From Noviherbaspirillum_A sp963522035 (GTDB lineage Bacteria > Pseudomonadota > Gammaproteobacteria > Burkholderiales > Burkholderiaceae_D), in contig CAUQYP010000002.1 in the NCBI GenBank assembly GCA_963522035.1, positions 1 through 64,000 on the forward strand: a DNA stretch of 64,000 nucleotides, written 5' to 3'. A program made the translations under genes and the position numbers. This document shows, one piece after another, positions 42,573-51,691 of this stretch; within the stretch, counting starts at the first letter, position 1; every line of letters starts with the position of its first letter. The notes beneath the pieces are model-generated. The model ran no database searches. It was given only the letters and a program-made list of their open reading frames with translations, and was not told the DNA's origin.

Positions 42573-42788
42573 CCAAAAAAAACCGGCTATTTTGCAGGCG
42601 TCCTGTTGTCCGATGGGCGTTTTCCTGCAAGGCGGAAGCCGGCCAATGCGGAGTGCAAGAATAAGGAAAGATCAAGATTCTTGGACGTCCATGCGTTCCC
42701 CTATAGTCTGTATGTAAGAATAATTTACTGGTTTTAACCGTTAAATGTATGAACTTAAAACGGGTATAACTAATAAAAGTGTAATTTT

Positions 42789-43292
42789 CTAAAGTGGCCA
42801 CGCCTTTCTAAGCGCCGCCAAATCGGTTCGCAACGACCTGACAGCATCCAGTTCGGCCTGAAGGGCCGGGATTGTATAAGGGATCGCTTTTTGCTCCGGT
42901 GAGGTTGGCAAACCAACCACATTCACGACTTGCTGCCTGGTCGGTTCGACCCCCCAGCGACCATGGACAAGTTTGTTTCGACACTCCCGCATTCTGTCTG
43001 CCGCATCAAGCCAGCGCGTGTGCGCGGTGAACGCCTCAGGCAAAGCCGCATATTTACTCGCGGCCTGTCTTTCGAGCTGGCGGAGCTTTTTATTGAAATT
43101 TGACTGGTTGTACTCAGTCGTCAGTTTCTCCAGCTGTTGCCCATCTCCAGCCCATACCACCATCATCCCCAGTTCCATATCCAGCCTGGAGTATTCGAAC
43201 AACATATACCCGAGGATGGACGCGGCTTCGCGCTCCAGCCGCTCATGTTCTGCCTCAATTTCGATTCCCGTCCAACTTCGCATCGATCTCAT
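42789..43292 (-). CDS. HEPN-like hypothetical protein
   Basis: A 167-residue all-helical protein. It contains RMRECRNKLVHGRWG, matching the R-N-x3-H pattern of HEPN domains (often RNases or toxins), and a helical start with ILGYMLFEYSRLDMELGMMV. A HEPN nuclease is possible, but no MNT-type antitoxin partner adjoins. It stands alone on the minus strand. Start at 43292; MRS at the next codons is also possible. Confidence 0.55.
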   Translation of the reverse strand: MRSMRSWTGIEIEAEHERLEREAASILGYMLFEYSRLDMELGMMVVWAGDGQQLEKLTTEYNQSNFNKKLRQLERQAASKYAALPEAFTAHTRWLDAADRMRECRNKLVHGRWGVEPTRQQVVNVVGLPTSPEQKAIPYTIPALQAELDAVRSLRTDLAALRKAWPL

Positions 43293-43430
43293 TTCCCCTT
43301 GACGTTTTGACTGACCCTGTCAGTCCAGCCTGCCTCATGCATTCCTTTGTGAGCCATTTCAAAGGGCACGGCCAATCCCTGGCATCTGCCAAGGCCCCCT
43401 ATACCGATTTACTTTACAAGGACTTTTAAC

Positions 43431-43892
43431 ATGCGAGCAACCATACTCAACGATGTTTCCGTCGAATCGATGGAGCAACGGATCAGGGCCGACGGTTACC
43501 GAATACTGCGTTCTGACCTGCGGGGCTATTACTTCGAAAAGGATGACCACGCATCGGAGGATTACTCGATCCGTGACGACGCTGTTCGCGCCGGCCACGA
43601 GCACATGAACCGCAATCCGACCCAGGGCAGTGTGCCTGGCACCGACGAAAAGCAGGAATGGACCCCGGCGTACTCCCGTTGGCGGCATGGCGGCTGGTAC
43701 GTCGACAACGTGCGTTATCCAAGCGGCGCATGTGGCTGCGTGAGTAATAACTATCCCGACAAGAAATGGCGGATCGCCTGCGACAGCCGTCGTAATGACC
43801 TCGACGGACCCGGCGACTATACCTTCGCTTCCCGCGACGCAGCTGCCAGGGCCGAGCTTGCACTGGCTAACGCCTTGCCCGTACAGCCCTAA
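43431..43892 (+). CDS. Hypothetical protein
   Basis: A 153-residue soluble protein starting at ATG 43431 after AAGGAC. It has SMEQRIRADGYRILRSDLRG, a Trp/Tyr/Arg-rich middle (SRWRHGGWYVDNVRYPSGAC) and a C-terminal helix with SRDAAARAELALANAL. Unknown function. Its leader holds CATGCATTCC (43336), a weak variant of the common element. Confidence 0.66.
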   Translation: MRATILNDVSVESMEQRIRADGYRILRSDLRGYYFEKDDHASEDYSIRDDAVRAGHEHMNRNPTQGSVPGTDEKQEWTPAYSRWRHGGWYVDNVRYPSGACGCVSNNYPDKKWRIACDSRRNDLDGPGDYTFASRDAAARAELALANALPVQP

Positions 43893-43910
43893 CCGACTGC
43901 CCAACCAACA

Positions 43911-43950
43911 GCCCGCACTTTCCTCTTCGAGGATTGTCGCGGGTTTTTTC
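43911..43950 (+). terminator. Intrinsic terminator
   Basis: CCCGC ... GCGGG enclosing the hairpin TCCTC-ttc-GAGGA, then TTTTTT. Confidence 0.72.
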
Positions 43951-43981
43951 TTTGCCGCTTCGATTGTGCCTTCCTGATTCC

Positions 43982-43995
43982 TGTTCTGCATTTCC
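43982..43995 (+). promoter_or_regulatory. TGT-N4-CAT leader element
   Basis: TGT TCTG CATTTCC, 92 bases before the ATG at 44074. Confidence 0.52.
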
Positions 43996-44073
43996 TTCTG
44001 CAAGCGTAAATCCGGCACCTGCCGGCGCAGTGAAATTCACTTCACATAAATCCTCACCTTCAGGAGCAAAAGC

Positions 44074-45627
44074 ATGAACATGAATGAACCCGAGCTGTTT
44101 TCCGGCCAGCAGAACCAATTGTCTGTCTTTACCCCAATCGACGCGCTTCTTTCCGAGTACCGCAAGAACCGCATAGATTTGGAACGCATTGCTGCCTACG
44201 TCGCCAATGAAACCGGCGGCGTCATGCGGTTTTTCATGTGCGGTGCGCAGGTTGAGCATCAGATCAGCAGCATCAGCGCAGCCAGCCTGTTTGCAATCGA
44301 GCCGGCTGTGCGCGCGCTCGATGCAAGCTTCTGGGCCCGGGCAATGGCACTGACCGATGTCCTCGAAACCATGCCTGCAGAAAAACGCATCGCATGGAAC
44401 GAACAGATCCGAAGTCACAAAACGCCGGCGTTTGAGCCGGATTCGGTCAAGTCGACCATCGGCGACCTGCTAGCCCAGCGCTCGCAGTTCTTTGCCGAGC
44501 GCGTCGATGGCCTGTTTCGCGCCTTGTCGGGCGAACATGTAACCAACGCGCCAGAAGGGTTCGGTAAGCGCATGATCGTCGCGTACCTGCGAACCTCATA
44601 CGGCACGTTGAACTACGACCGGGCAAACTACATTCATGATCTTCGCGTCGTCATAGCGAAATTCATGGGACGGGATGCACCTTTTGGCAACGTAACGGAC
44701 GACGACTTGAGAAACATGTACCGCAATGGCCAGTACGGGGAGTGGAAGAGCTTCGATGGCGGTGCGTTTCGCATGCGGCTATACATGAAAGGGACGGCCC
44801 ACCTCGAAGTACATCCTGACATTGCCTATCGCCTCAACCAGGTGCTGGCGTGGCTGCATCCGATGGCTATTCCGAGCAAGTTTCGAACGAAACCGGCACG
44901 GGCGCCAAAGGACTTCACCATGGTGCATGACCTGGTGCCGTTTGAAGTTTTGGCAGAACTGTCACGGGGCAAAGTCGACAGGACAGGAAAGGTTCTGTCA
45001 TTCTGGAGCACTGATGTCAAGGCGAATCATCGAACTGTGCAGGTCCTGCAGTACCTTGGGGGCGCACCGAGCATTAGCATGCGTGAATGGTCGTTCGACT
45101 ATCCGATCCAGGCGGTGCTGGAGGAACTAATGCGGACCGGCCGGATTCCCGACCAGAAAACCCATCAGTTCTACCCAACGCCAGCATGCCTGGCATCGAT
45201 GGTGGCTGACCTGGCTGCCATTGGCGAGAACGATACGGTGCTGGAACCCAGCGCAGGCCTTGGTGCTATTGCCGAGCACCTGCCGAAGGACCGCACGACC
45301 TGTGTGGAGATATCGAAACTGCATTGCACGGTTTTGGAAAGCAAGGGCTTCAACACGGTATGCGAGGACTTTCTGCGGTGGAATGCACCAACGAAGTTTG
45401 ACTGTATCTGCCTCAACCCTCCATTCAGTGAAGGAAGAGACGCGGCCCACGTTCTAAAAGCCACTACCTTGCTAGCGTCAGGAGGCAAGATCGTCGCCAT
45501 TCTCCCGGCCGGCCGTCGCAACAAGACGCTGGTGGAAGGCTGGACACACGAATGGAGCGAAGTCTTCGACAACCGCTTCGAAGGCACACAAGTCGCTGTT
45601 GTAATTCTTGTGCTGACAAAAGACTAA
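44074..45627 (+). CDS. DUF4942-type DNA methyltransferase
   Basis: A 517-residue protein. The N-terminal two thirds match the DUF4942 module (YGTLNYDRANYIHDLR and NMYRNGQYGEWKSFDGGAFR, LEVHPDIAYRLNQVLAWLHP). The C-terminal third is a class I methyltransferase: FYPTPACLASM, LEPSAGLGAIA, VEIS, and catalytic NPPF. It is a paralogue in its catalytic part of the gene at 4866. Plasmid and phage enzymes of this layout are usually solitary adenine methyltransferases. Single-gene unit. Confidence 0.87.
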   Translation: MNMNEPELFSGQQNQLSVFTPIDALLSEYRKNRIDLERIAAYVANETGGVMRFFMCGAQVEHQISSISAASLFAIEPAVRALDASFWARAMALTDVLETMPAEKRIAWNEQIRSHKTPAFEPDSVKSTIGDLLAQRSQFFAERVDGLFRALSGEHVTNAPEGFGKRMIVAYLRTSYGTLNYDRANYIHDLRVVIAKFMGRDAPFGNVTDDDLRNMYRNGQYGEWKSFDGGAFRMRLYMKGTAHLEVHPDIAYRLNQVLAWLHPMAIPSKFRTKPARAPKDFTMVHDLVPFEVLAELSRGKVDRTGKVLSFWSTDVKANHRTVQVLQYLGGAPSISMREWSFDYPIQAVLEELMRTGRIPDQKTHQFYPTPACLASMVADLAAIGENDTVLEPSAGLGAIAEHLPKDRTTCVEISKLHCTVLESKGFNTVCEDFLRWNAPTKFDCICLNPPFSEGRDAAHVLKATTLLASGGKIVAILPAGRRNKTLVEGWTHEWSEVFDNRFEGTQVAVVILVLTKD

Positions 45628-45678
45628 CAGGGACTGGCTTCTACGCCTTTCCTTGCCAGGTCATTTCTTAACCCACAC

Positions 45679-45712
45679 GCCCCGGCACTCATTTTTGAGT
45701 CCGGGGCTTTTC
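45679..45712 (+). terminator. Intrinsic terminator
   Basis: GCCCCGGCACTC ... GAGTCCGGGGC, then TTTTC. Confidence 0.87.
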
Positions 45713-45807
45713 AATTATGGCGCAGGCAGCACCGGTGTGCTTACAAGTCCCCGTTCGCCATCTACCCTACACGCCAATCTAGTTTAACCTCAACAGGAGT
45801 AATCTCA

Positions 45808-46107
45808 ATGCAAATCAACGCTACCAACGCAGTCGTCCTCGATGCAAAGCTATTGGAAGGTTTCGATAAGGCTGCTGCTGCTTATGTTCCGGCTATCGAT
45901 GCTCCTCGCGATGTAATGACTGTGCCGTTCAGCGAGGTGCCAATCAATGGTGAATTCTTCGACCCGCACTGCGGCGAAGTATTCGTCAAGGTCTCGCAAA
46001 CGCGTGCGCAGATGGCTTCCAGCGGCTCGGACCCTGGAGGACCGGACAGCTTCAGTCCAGATGAAATGGTTGAAGTGACGCGCGTCGCTGTTCTCGAAGG
46101 TGCGTAA
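45808..46107 (+). CDS. Hypothetical protein
   Basis: A 99-residue acidic protein starting at ATG 45808 after CAGGAG. Contains DVMTVPFSEVPINGEFFDPH and a C-terminal SFSPDEMVEVTRVAVLEG. The leader has CGT TCGC CATCTAC (45765), a one-base variant of the common element. Function unknown. Confidence 0.65.
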   Translation: MQINATNAVVLDAKLLEGFDKAAAAYVPAIDAPRDVMTVPFSEVPINGEFFDPHCGEVFVKVSQTRAQMASSGSDPGGPDSFSPDEMVEVTRVAVLEGA

Positions 46108-46156
46108 CGTCAGCTTTCTGTGATTGCACACCTGCACAGAGTGCAATTTGTCCCCA

Positions 46157-46185
46157 AAGCCCTCGATCATTTCGAGGGCTTTTTC
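46157..46185 (+). terminator. Intrinsic terminator
   Basis: AAGCCCTCGA ... TCGAGGGCTT, then TTTT. Confidence 0.9.
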
Positions 46186-46228
46186 TGTCCCTCTTTGTTT
46201 TTTGCTTCTGTTTTTTCTTCCGTCGCCG

Positions 46229-46242
46229 TGTAAATCATCTCT
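46229..46242 (+). promoter_or_regulatory. TGT-N4-CAT leader element
   Basis: TGT AAAT CATCTCT, 57 bases before the ATG at 46286. Confidence 0.5.
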
Positions 46243-46285
46243 GTCCTGTCAAGGCAACCAACTGCCTTCTTTCACAGGAGTGATC

Positions 46286-48100
46286 ATGTTTACCAACGCA
46301 GCCAGCCACACTGAAAAGTATCAAACGCTTCAGCTCTTCCGAATGGAAGACATCACCATGTCGCTCGATGAACGTGTGGCTTCCGCAACGGATGTCATTC
46401 TGCAGTTGTTCGAAGAAGGGCGGCCAGTAGTCATTGCAACATCGTTCGGGAAGGATAGCGCGACTGTCACGTCGATCGTCATGAATGCCGCAAGGGACTT
46501 CGCCGCAGCCGGTGGCAAGCCACTGGTGGTCGCTACATCAAGCAACACTCTTGTTGAAAATCCGGAGGTACACGCCATGGCCAAAGACGAGATGGGCAAG
46601 CTCCATGCATACGCCAGGGCACACGGCATCCGTTTTTTTGGGAAGTTCGTTACGCCGCAACTGTTGTCGACCTTTCAGGTAAAAATCCTGTCGGGGCGGG
46701 GCATTCCAAGCTGGGCTTCAGGGGGAAATGACTGCACCGTTGATCTCAAAATTTCCGGACAGAAATCGTATCGGAAAAAGTTGTTTCGCACGATTTCGCA
46801 GAAGGGAATGCCCGAGCCAGTCACATGCCTTGGCATGCGTATTCAAGAGTCTGAAGTCAGGGCTGCACGAATGAAGGCGAATGGTGCGCGGGCCGAAACG
46901 CCGGTGCGCAACAAAGATGGAGAGCTTGTTCTTTGTCCGGTCAGTTACTGGGCTGAGGATGAAATTTTCGAGTATCTGGGCGAGTGCAGCTCGGGCTTGC
47001 GCGAGGCCTACTCGGACTTTAAAGAAACGTTGCGCATCTACGCGCACTCGGCGGGGACGTCGTGTGCAGTAGTGGCGCAGAGTATCTACGAAGGCAAGCA
47101 GAAGAAGGGCGGTTGCGGTGCCAGGCATGGTTGTTTTACTTGCCTCAAAGCCGAAGACAAGTCGCTGGCCGCCATGATCGCTTTGGACTCCCGGTACCAG
47201 TACATGCGAGGCCTCAATCGATTAAACAGTTATCTCCGGGCTATCGAAAAGGATTGGAACAGGCGGCATTGGGTTGGAAGGACGATCGAGGAAGGCTACA
47301 TCATGATCCAGCCCGATACGCTGCACCCGCGTGAAGTGCGCAGCCTCACCCGCTACATGATGCAGTTGGATCATGACGAAGGCTTACGCGCTCGCCGTGC
47401 AGGGGAGTCGCGGAAGTTCACGCTGCTTCCTCTGGAAATGATGATCGCCATTGACGCTTTACAAAGTCTGAACGGTATCTCCCGTCCCTTTGCCATATGG
47501 GATGATTACCGCTCGATCTACGACAAGGGCATTCGGTACGACATTCCTGATGTCGCACCGTTCAAGGAAACACCTCTTCCCGATGCAAAATTTTTGTATG
47601 TCGGAAAGGAGTGGGACACCAGTGCGCCAGACTCTGCCTGGACGGGGTTACGGGATGCCTATACCGAGGCGCTGACTGAGGGAAGTGGCTGTACCCCGGA
47701 GCTACGTATCCTCAAAGACGGCACCGCGGTGTGGGATGTTGAAACCGACCAGTCGTTCACGGTCGATCAGGAGTCTGCAGTCATGCTGCTGGATTTCGAG
47801 ATGGAGAACATGCTGGCCATGCATGACGCTTCCTACAACAGGGGAGGGATCACGCAGGCCTACAAGTTTTACCTGCAGTATGGGGTCATTAAACTGTCCC
47901 ACGCGCAGGTAGCCAAGCACGACGAAGTGCTGCGTCGTTCTGCGTTCAAGGACCGCCTCGGCGCAACCCTGGACTATGACGTCAACGCACTGCTGGAGAA
48001 GGCTATCCCTTTCAACCAGCTTCCCGAGGCAGCCCGGCAAGTCTGGGCAAACAAAGCGACGAGCAGCTCCGCACAGACGGAGTTACTGCTCGCTGCTTAA
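46286..48100 (+). CDS. DndC-like PAPS-reductase-family protein
   Basis: A 604-residue protein (ATG 46286 after CAGGAG). The PP-loop is SFGKDS at 53-58, followed by VVATSSNTLVENPEV as in DndC. A later block, KKGGCGARHGCFTCLKAEDK, matches the Cys cluster by which DndC binds an iron-sulfur centre. DndC supplies the ATP-dependent step of DNA phosphorothioation. None of DndA, B, D or E is present here, so this is an orphan, and the C-terminal 250 residues exceed the usual DndC length. A base or backbone modification role is inferred. Single-gene unit with leader element and terminator. Confidence 0.8.
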   Translation: MFTNAASHTEKYQTLQLFRMEDITMSLDERVASATDVILQLFEEGRPVVIATSFGKDSATVTSIVMNAARDFAAAGGKPLVVATSSNTLVENPEVHAMAKDEMGKLHAYARAHGIRFFGKFVTPQLLSTFQVKILSGRGIPSWASGGNDCTVDLKISGQKSYRKKLFRTISQKGMPEPVTCLGMRIQESEVRAARMKANGARAETPVRNKDGELVLCPVSYWAEDEIFEYLGECSSGLREAYSDFKETLRIYAHSAGTSCAVVAQSIYEGKQKKGGCGARHGCFTCLKAEDKSLAAMIALDSRYQYMRGLNRLNSYLRAIEKDWNRRHWVGRTIEEGYIMIQPDTLHPREVRSLTRYMMQLDHDEGLRARRAGESRKFTLLPLEMMIAIDALQSLNGISRPFAIWDDYRSIYDKGIRYDIPDVAPFKETPLPDAKFLYVGKEWDTSAPDSAWTGLRDAYTEALTEGSGCTPELRILKDGTAVWDVETDQSFTVDQESAVMLLDFEMENMLAMHDASYNRGGITQAYKFYLQYGVIKLSHAQVAKHDEVLRRSAFKDRLGATLDYDVNALLEKAIPFNQLPEAARQVWANKATSSSAQTELLLAA

Positions 48101-48111
48101 TGTCACACCCG

Positions 48112-48145
48112 CGCCCTAGTCGAAATTCGACTAGGGCGTTTCTTT
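48112..48145 (+). terminator. Intrinsic terminator
   Basis: Long perfect stem CGCCCTAGTCGAA / TTCGACTAGGGCG, then TTTCTTTTT. Confidence 0.9.
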
Positions 48146-48185
48146 TTGCCGGAATCAGCAGGCGCATGGAAAAAGCCCGCACATC

Positions 48186-48222
48186 TGTGACTTTTCAAAA
48201 TAGATGCGACGTTTTGGTAATT
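48186..48222 (+). repeat. 37-bp direct repeat, left copy
   Basis: Matches 49270-49306 at 34 of 37 positions, same orientation. The two copies bracket one gene (48236-49126). Confidence 0.85.
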
Positions 48223-48235
48223 GAACCAGATTAGC

Positions 48236-49126
48236 TCACTGGAACCATGTGCCCTTTTTCACATCTATGTAGACTCGGAAGTCCTGGTGCGATCTGCCAC
48301 AGTGCAGAAAGTAAACCGGTGCGTTGAGGTGCTGCTGCGACTTGAGCCAAAAGCCGTCTTCTTTTAGCTGCGGGATCGTGCACTTGCCTGCCACGAGTGT
48401 TGATCGCACGGCCTTGATGTACCCGGCGCGGTACTTCTTAAAGTCTTGCGACGCTTGGATAAGGTCAGATATCTGCTCATCCGTGTAGACGGGAGCTTGG
48501 ACTTGAACCGATTCTGCAGGGGGAGTTGGAGTAGACAAAGGTGCCACTGAAGTCTGCGATGCTGAGGTGGAAGCAATTTTTGGTTGGATAACCTCTGCCA
48601 CAACACCAAGTGCATATAGACCGCCAAGAGAATAGGCGGTCATCCGAAACCATCTTTTCGACCAGAGTTTCCCAAGTACGAAGCCTAGAGAATAACCGCC
48701 GGAATCCAGACGTTGGGTAGGCACTGGTTCAACGGCTTGGACGGATTGAAATAGTTGCTCTGTCGGTTCGGGAAAAAGGAAGCCGCAGAACCGGCATTTC
48801 AGCGCTGCGGCTTTGACTGTCTCCGCGCATTGCGGACAGGTCTTGGTGGCACCTTCGTCTGCTGGCCGGTCGGCCTTCGCGTACGTAACTGTTAGCGTAC
48901 CTGCCGGCTTCACAATTATCATGTACACGAAGATCACGAAGCCAATTAGAATGAAGCATAGTGCAAGGGCAGCCAGGAACGACAAACAGCCGTATGTACC
49001 TGGTGCATAAGTTTGCGAAATCGGATGAAACCCTTGCGCAGCCATCTTCTCGGCGTCACGGCGGAACTCTTCCATCGCGTCGCGTTCACGACCTTGGTAT
49101 GTCTTAACAACGGTCTGCTGCTGCAT
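48236..49126 (-). CDS. Membrane protein with zinc ribbon, flanked by direct repeats
   Basis: A 296-residue protein (ATG 49126; GTG 49144 also open). Order: cytoplasmic helical start, transmembrane segment (about 46-70), a zinc ribbon (CPQCAETVKAAALKCRFCGF, Cys-x2-Cys twice), a second hydrophobic segment (about 158-178), a Ser/Pro/Thr linker and an extracytoplasmic C-terminal domain with two Cys. It is a sensor or envelope protein of unknown role. It lies in a 1.05-kb segment between 37-bp direct repeats, which suggests that it entered as a unit. Confidence 0.72.
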   Translation of the reverse strand: MQQQTVVKTYQGRERDAMEEFRRDAEKMAAQGFHPISQTYAPGTYGCLSFLAALALCFILIGFVIFVYMIIVKPAGTLTVTYAKADRPADEGATKTCPQCAETVKAAALKCRFCGFLFPEPTEQLFQSVQAVEPVPTQRLDSGGYSLGFVLGKLWSKRWFRMTAYSLGGLYALGVVAEVIQPKIASTSASQTSVAPLSTPTPPAESVQVQAPVYTDEQISDLIQASQDFKKYRAGYIKAVRSTLVAGKCTIPQLKEDGFWLKSQQHLNAPVYFLHCGRSHQDFRVYIDVKKGTWFQ

Positions 49127-49269
49127 ATTTTTTCCGATTCGCACTTAAATATTGCTCTAAATTATTGCATAAATTCAATATTAAAGGGCGGATTTAAGAG
49201 TGCGGCCTCTGCTTCCGTTCTTGAGTCCGATTCCGCGTAAGTGTCATTGCATAGTGTCACTTATCTTGT

Positions 49270-49306
49270 TGTGACTTTCCGAAATAGACGCGACGTTTTG
49301 GTAATT
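49270..49306 (+). repeat. 37-bp direct repeat, right copy
   Basis: Right-hand partner of 48186-48222, offset 1084 bases. Confidence 0.85.
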
Positions 49307-49504
49307 ACTACGATTGCGGGCAGCGTAATAGGGAGGTGCCATTGCCTCTCGCTGATTTTCACTAGCGGCGATGAACTTCCACTTTCGGCCAAAAGCAGAC
49401 AGTTGACTTAAGCCAAGTCATTGCAAGCCGATTTATGGTCCATTAACAGTGTCAGAGCCAGCTTACGCGAATTGAAGCCGAGTAACGTCACATAAAGGTT
49501 TGCC

Positions 49505-49861
49505 ATGCTCCTTGAGAAAATACAACTGCTAAAACCGAATACAGTTATACCAAAACCGGAAGCTACCGCGGATTTCAAGATCAAAGGCTGGGGTACTCGC
49601 AGGGGAGAGCCAGCCCTAATCTATAGGATTCCCAATCACAAGAGCCCAGGAAAGATTCTGGAGAAGGGCATTACGATCAGCGAGTTTGAAGGAGCTTATG
49701 CCGAAATAATGGCCAGCGGAGAGCTAACTCGTGCTTGGTTCAATTCTGTACTCGGTCGTTGTGCCCAAGAGGGAGCCTGCAATTTCACTACGATAGGTGG
49801 AATCTTCGAGCTGCTTGGGCTTGCGCGCTATTCGGGTCGAGGATCATATACTTTGTATTGA
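49505..49861 (+). CDS. Hypothetical protein
   Basis: A 118-residue basic protein starting at ATG 49505, preceded by CATAAAGG. Contains FKIKGWGTRRGEPALIYRIP and ends GRGSYTLY. Unrecognised. It lies in the differently organised 48-54 kb block, without leader element or terminator. Confidence 0.55.
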   Translation: MLLEKIQLLKPNTVIPKPEATADFKIKGWGTRRGEPALIYRIPNHKSPGKILEKGITISEFEGAYAEIMASGELTRAWFNSVLGRCAQEGACNFTTIGGIFELLGLARYSGRGSYTLY

Positions 49862-49927
49862 GTATATTGACAGTGCAGATTAAGAGCTCAAGGTTTGAAT
49901 TTGTAGGTTTAAGCTGAATGTGTAGAT

Positions 49928-50368
49928 ATGCGATCTGGAACCATCACTGAATATTTTAAATATCTTCAGTCACCGCTGAAAAACCCACGTTGGTCATGGG
50001 GGGCAGTGCGTTTAGCTGACCAAGCGCTGTTTCTACGCATCTGGGGCGATGAGTTCGTGGTCCGTGGCAAGACGCGATTTTATAGAATCACGGCATATGA
50101 GGTGTTCAAGTATAAGCCGAGCGACCATGGCTGGATTGAGCGGCAAGAGCACCTTAAATTGCTACAAAACTCCTTCCGAAATGCGCCGACATATATGGTG
50201 ATTTGCACGGCTAAGGATAAGAAAGCCGAGCCACGCACGATCGCCGACTATGACAAAACTACTGTATTTCTTGGTGGGGAGCTCATTCAAGAGCATGGAG
50301 ACTGGTGGCTTGAAGCCAAGAGCCGGATTCAAGCGTCAGAAGTTCGCAATACCAGCTCATGCACTTGA
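49928..50368 (+). CDS. Conserved-looking hypothetical protein
   Basis: A 146-residue protein with a strongly patterned start (YLQSPLKNPRWSWGAVRLAD, ALFLRIWGDEF) and YMVICTAKDKKAEPRTIADY later. I recall this pattern from proteins on islands of many proteobacteria, but I know no function. It may belong to restriction-like proteins; that is only a hunch. No clear ribosome binding site. Confidence 0.6.
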   Translation: MRSGTITEYFKYLQSPLKNPRWSWGAVRLADQALFLRIWGDEFVVRGKTRFYRITAYEVFKYKPSDHGWIERQEHLKLLQNSFRNAPTYMVICTAKDKKAEPRTIADYDKTTVFLGGELIQEHGDWWLEAKSRIQASEVRNTSSCT

Positions 50369-50722
50369 GGATGCACGCGAGATGGTAAGTCTAGTAAAAG
50401 CGCACAAGCAACGGCTCTAAGCAGGGTTGAGTGGCTGCAATGGGTCGGGTACGGTCCTAATCACGCTGGCACCCGGCCAGTAGCGGAAATGAGATGCCGA
50501 GCGGCTGCAATGCTGTTTACGCGCCCAAAGTATGGTGAATGTTGCTGGCTACGGCGGTTTGGTATAATTGCGAACATCGCACAAGTCGATGCGAGCTGCC
50601 CACCTAGGCTCATCTGGTTCGCCGGAACGACGCGTCTTTCTTAATTCTGCAAACGTTTAACTCATGGTTTTGCGGGTAGCGGCAGTGGGCACTGCTTTTC
50701 CGCGTTAAGCCTTGGAGAACGC
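50369..50722. other. Gene-free stretch
   Basis: 354 bases with no gene. It contains repeated GGCTGCAATG words (near 50432 and 50504) of the kind found in degenerate intergenic repeats. Confidence 0.35.
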
Positions 50723-51364
50723 ATGCAAACCAACACTATCAGCGCCACTGCACTGGAAAAGCTTAAACAACTGGCCAAGCAGTACCGCGACACAACCGGC
50801 CAACCGCTCGCAGCAGCTTTGGAGGTTGTCGCTCAACAAGCTGGCTACTTTAGCTGGAAGCAGGTCACCGTGCTAGCCAACGGCCACAAAGCTCCCCTTA
50901 TGCCTGCCAACCACAGATGGCAAGGCCACTACGTGTCTAGCGCCAAGTTCCGGAAATCGCACAGATGCACAACGGTAGAGGAGCTTTGCGAAGTGCTCGG
51001 CGGTGTAGAGCCGGTATTGCTGCGCGCCCGCTGCCATGAATCCAGTCCTGGTGCTCGCTGTCTGTGTGAACTCGATCCGTTTGTCACAGCCAAGCGCGCT
51101 AACGTGGCCATCGACATCGGCGACAAATATGATTATTGGAGCTATCTTTACCAGCTCGACAAGCCATATTCCGGCGTCAGCATAGTCAACGTTCGTATCC
51201 ACTTGGGCCTAGGTTCTCACGGTCACTATCTAAATGAGCATTTACTCGACAGCAGCAATGCTGATCGCAGCAATGCACTAAATCCCAACAACGACGCCCA
51301 TCACCACGCCGCTAACAACCGTGCGAACCAGCTCAACCCCAATAACAAACGTTTTTCGCGGTGA
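50723..51364 (+). CDS. Hypothetical protein with the short N-terminal helical module
   Basis: A 213-residue protein. Residues 10-52 (ALEKLKQLAKQYRDTTGQPL then AAALEVVAQQAGYFSWKQVT) resemble the start of the protein at 34186, which lies inside the PRTRC cassette. The middle has many Cys and His; the C-terminus is Asn/His-rich and low in complexity (from about residue 180). ATG 50723 follows GGAGAACGC. Function unknown. Confidence 0.6.
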   Translation: MQTNTISATALEKLKQLAKQYRDTTGQPLAAALEVVAQQAGYFSWKQVTVLANGHKAPLMPANHRWQGHYVSSAKFRKSHRCTTVEELCEVLGGVEPVLLRARCHESSPGARCLCELDPFVTAKRANVAIDIGDKYDYWSYLYQLDKPYSGVSIVNVRIHLGLGSHGHYLNEHLLDSSNADRSNALNPNNDAHHHAANNRANQLNPNNKRFSR

Positions 51365-51691
51365 CGGTAAAGAAGAGCCTGCTACCGGTTGGCACTGGAT
51401 AAGACTTGAGCAGTTGAGATCCAAGTGCCAACGACTGCTATGAGTCGGAAGCAGCCGGTCATGGTCCCGATCCCTGGCACTGTCAGTGGCGTCACTTAAG
51501 TTTTCATGTCAGGGCGAGGTCTCGGTCACAGCTATTTCGACATCCCTATGGGTCAGTCGCAGCTATTCAGCGAAAAATCGTCGCAGCTATTAGCAAAATC
51601 AGGTGGGTGCAGCCCGGCACCGCAGCACCTTGCGTCGCATTAATTTCAGAAAATCACAACATCGCGGGCTTGATTCAAACAGCATGGTTAC
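51365..51691. other. Gene-free stretch with short direct repeats
   Basis: 327 bases holding three copies of TCRCAGCTATT (51526, 51557, 51581), perhaps the relic end of a lost insertion sequence. Confidence 0.4.

Noticed and set aside
51526..51591. A complete insertion sequence at the TCRCAGCTATT repeats
   Set aside because: No transposase and no matching inverted end; at most a relic.
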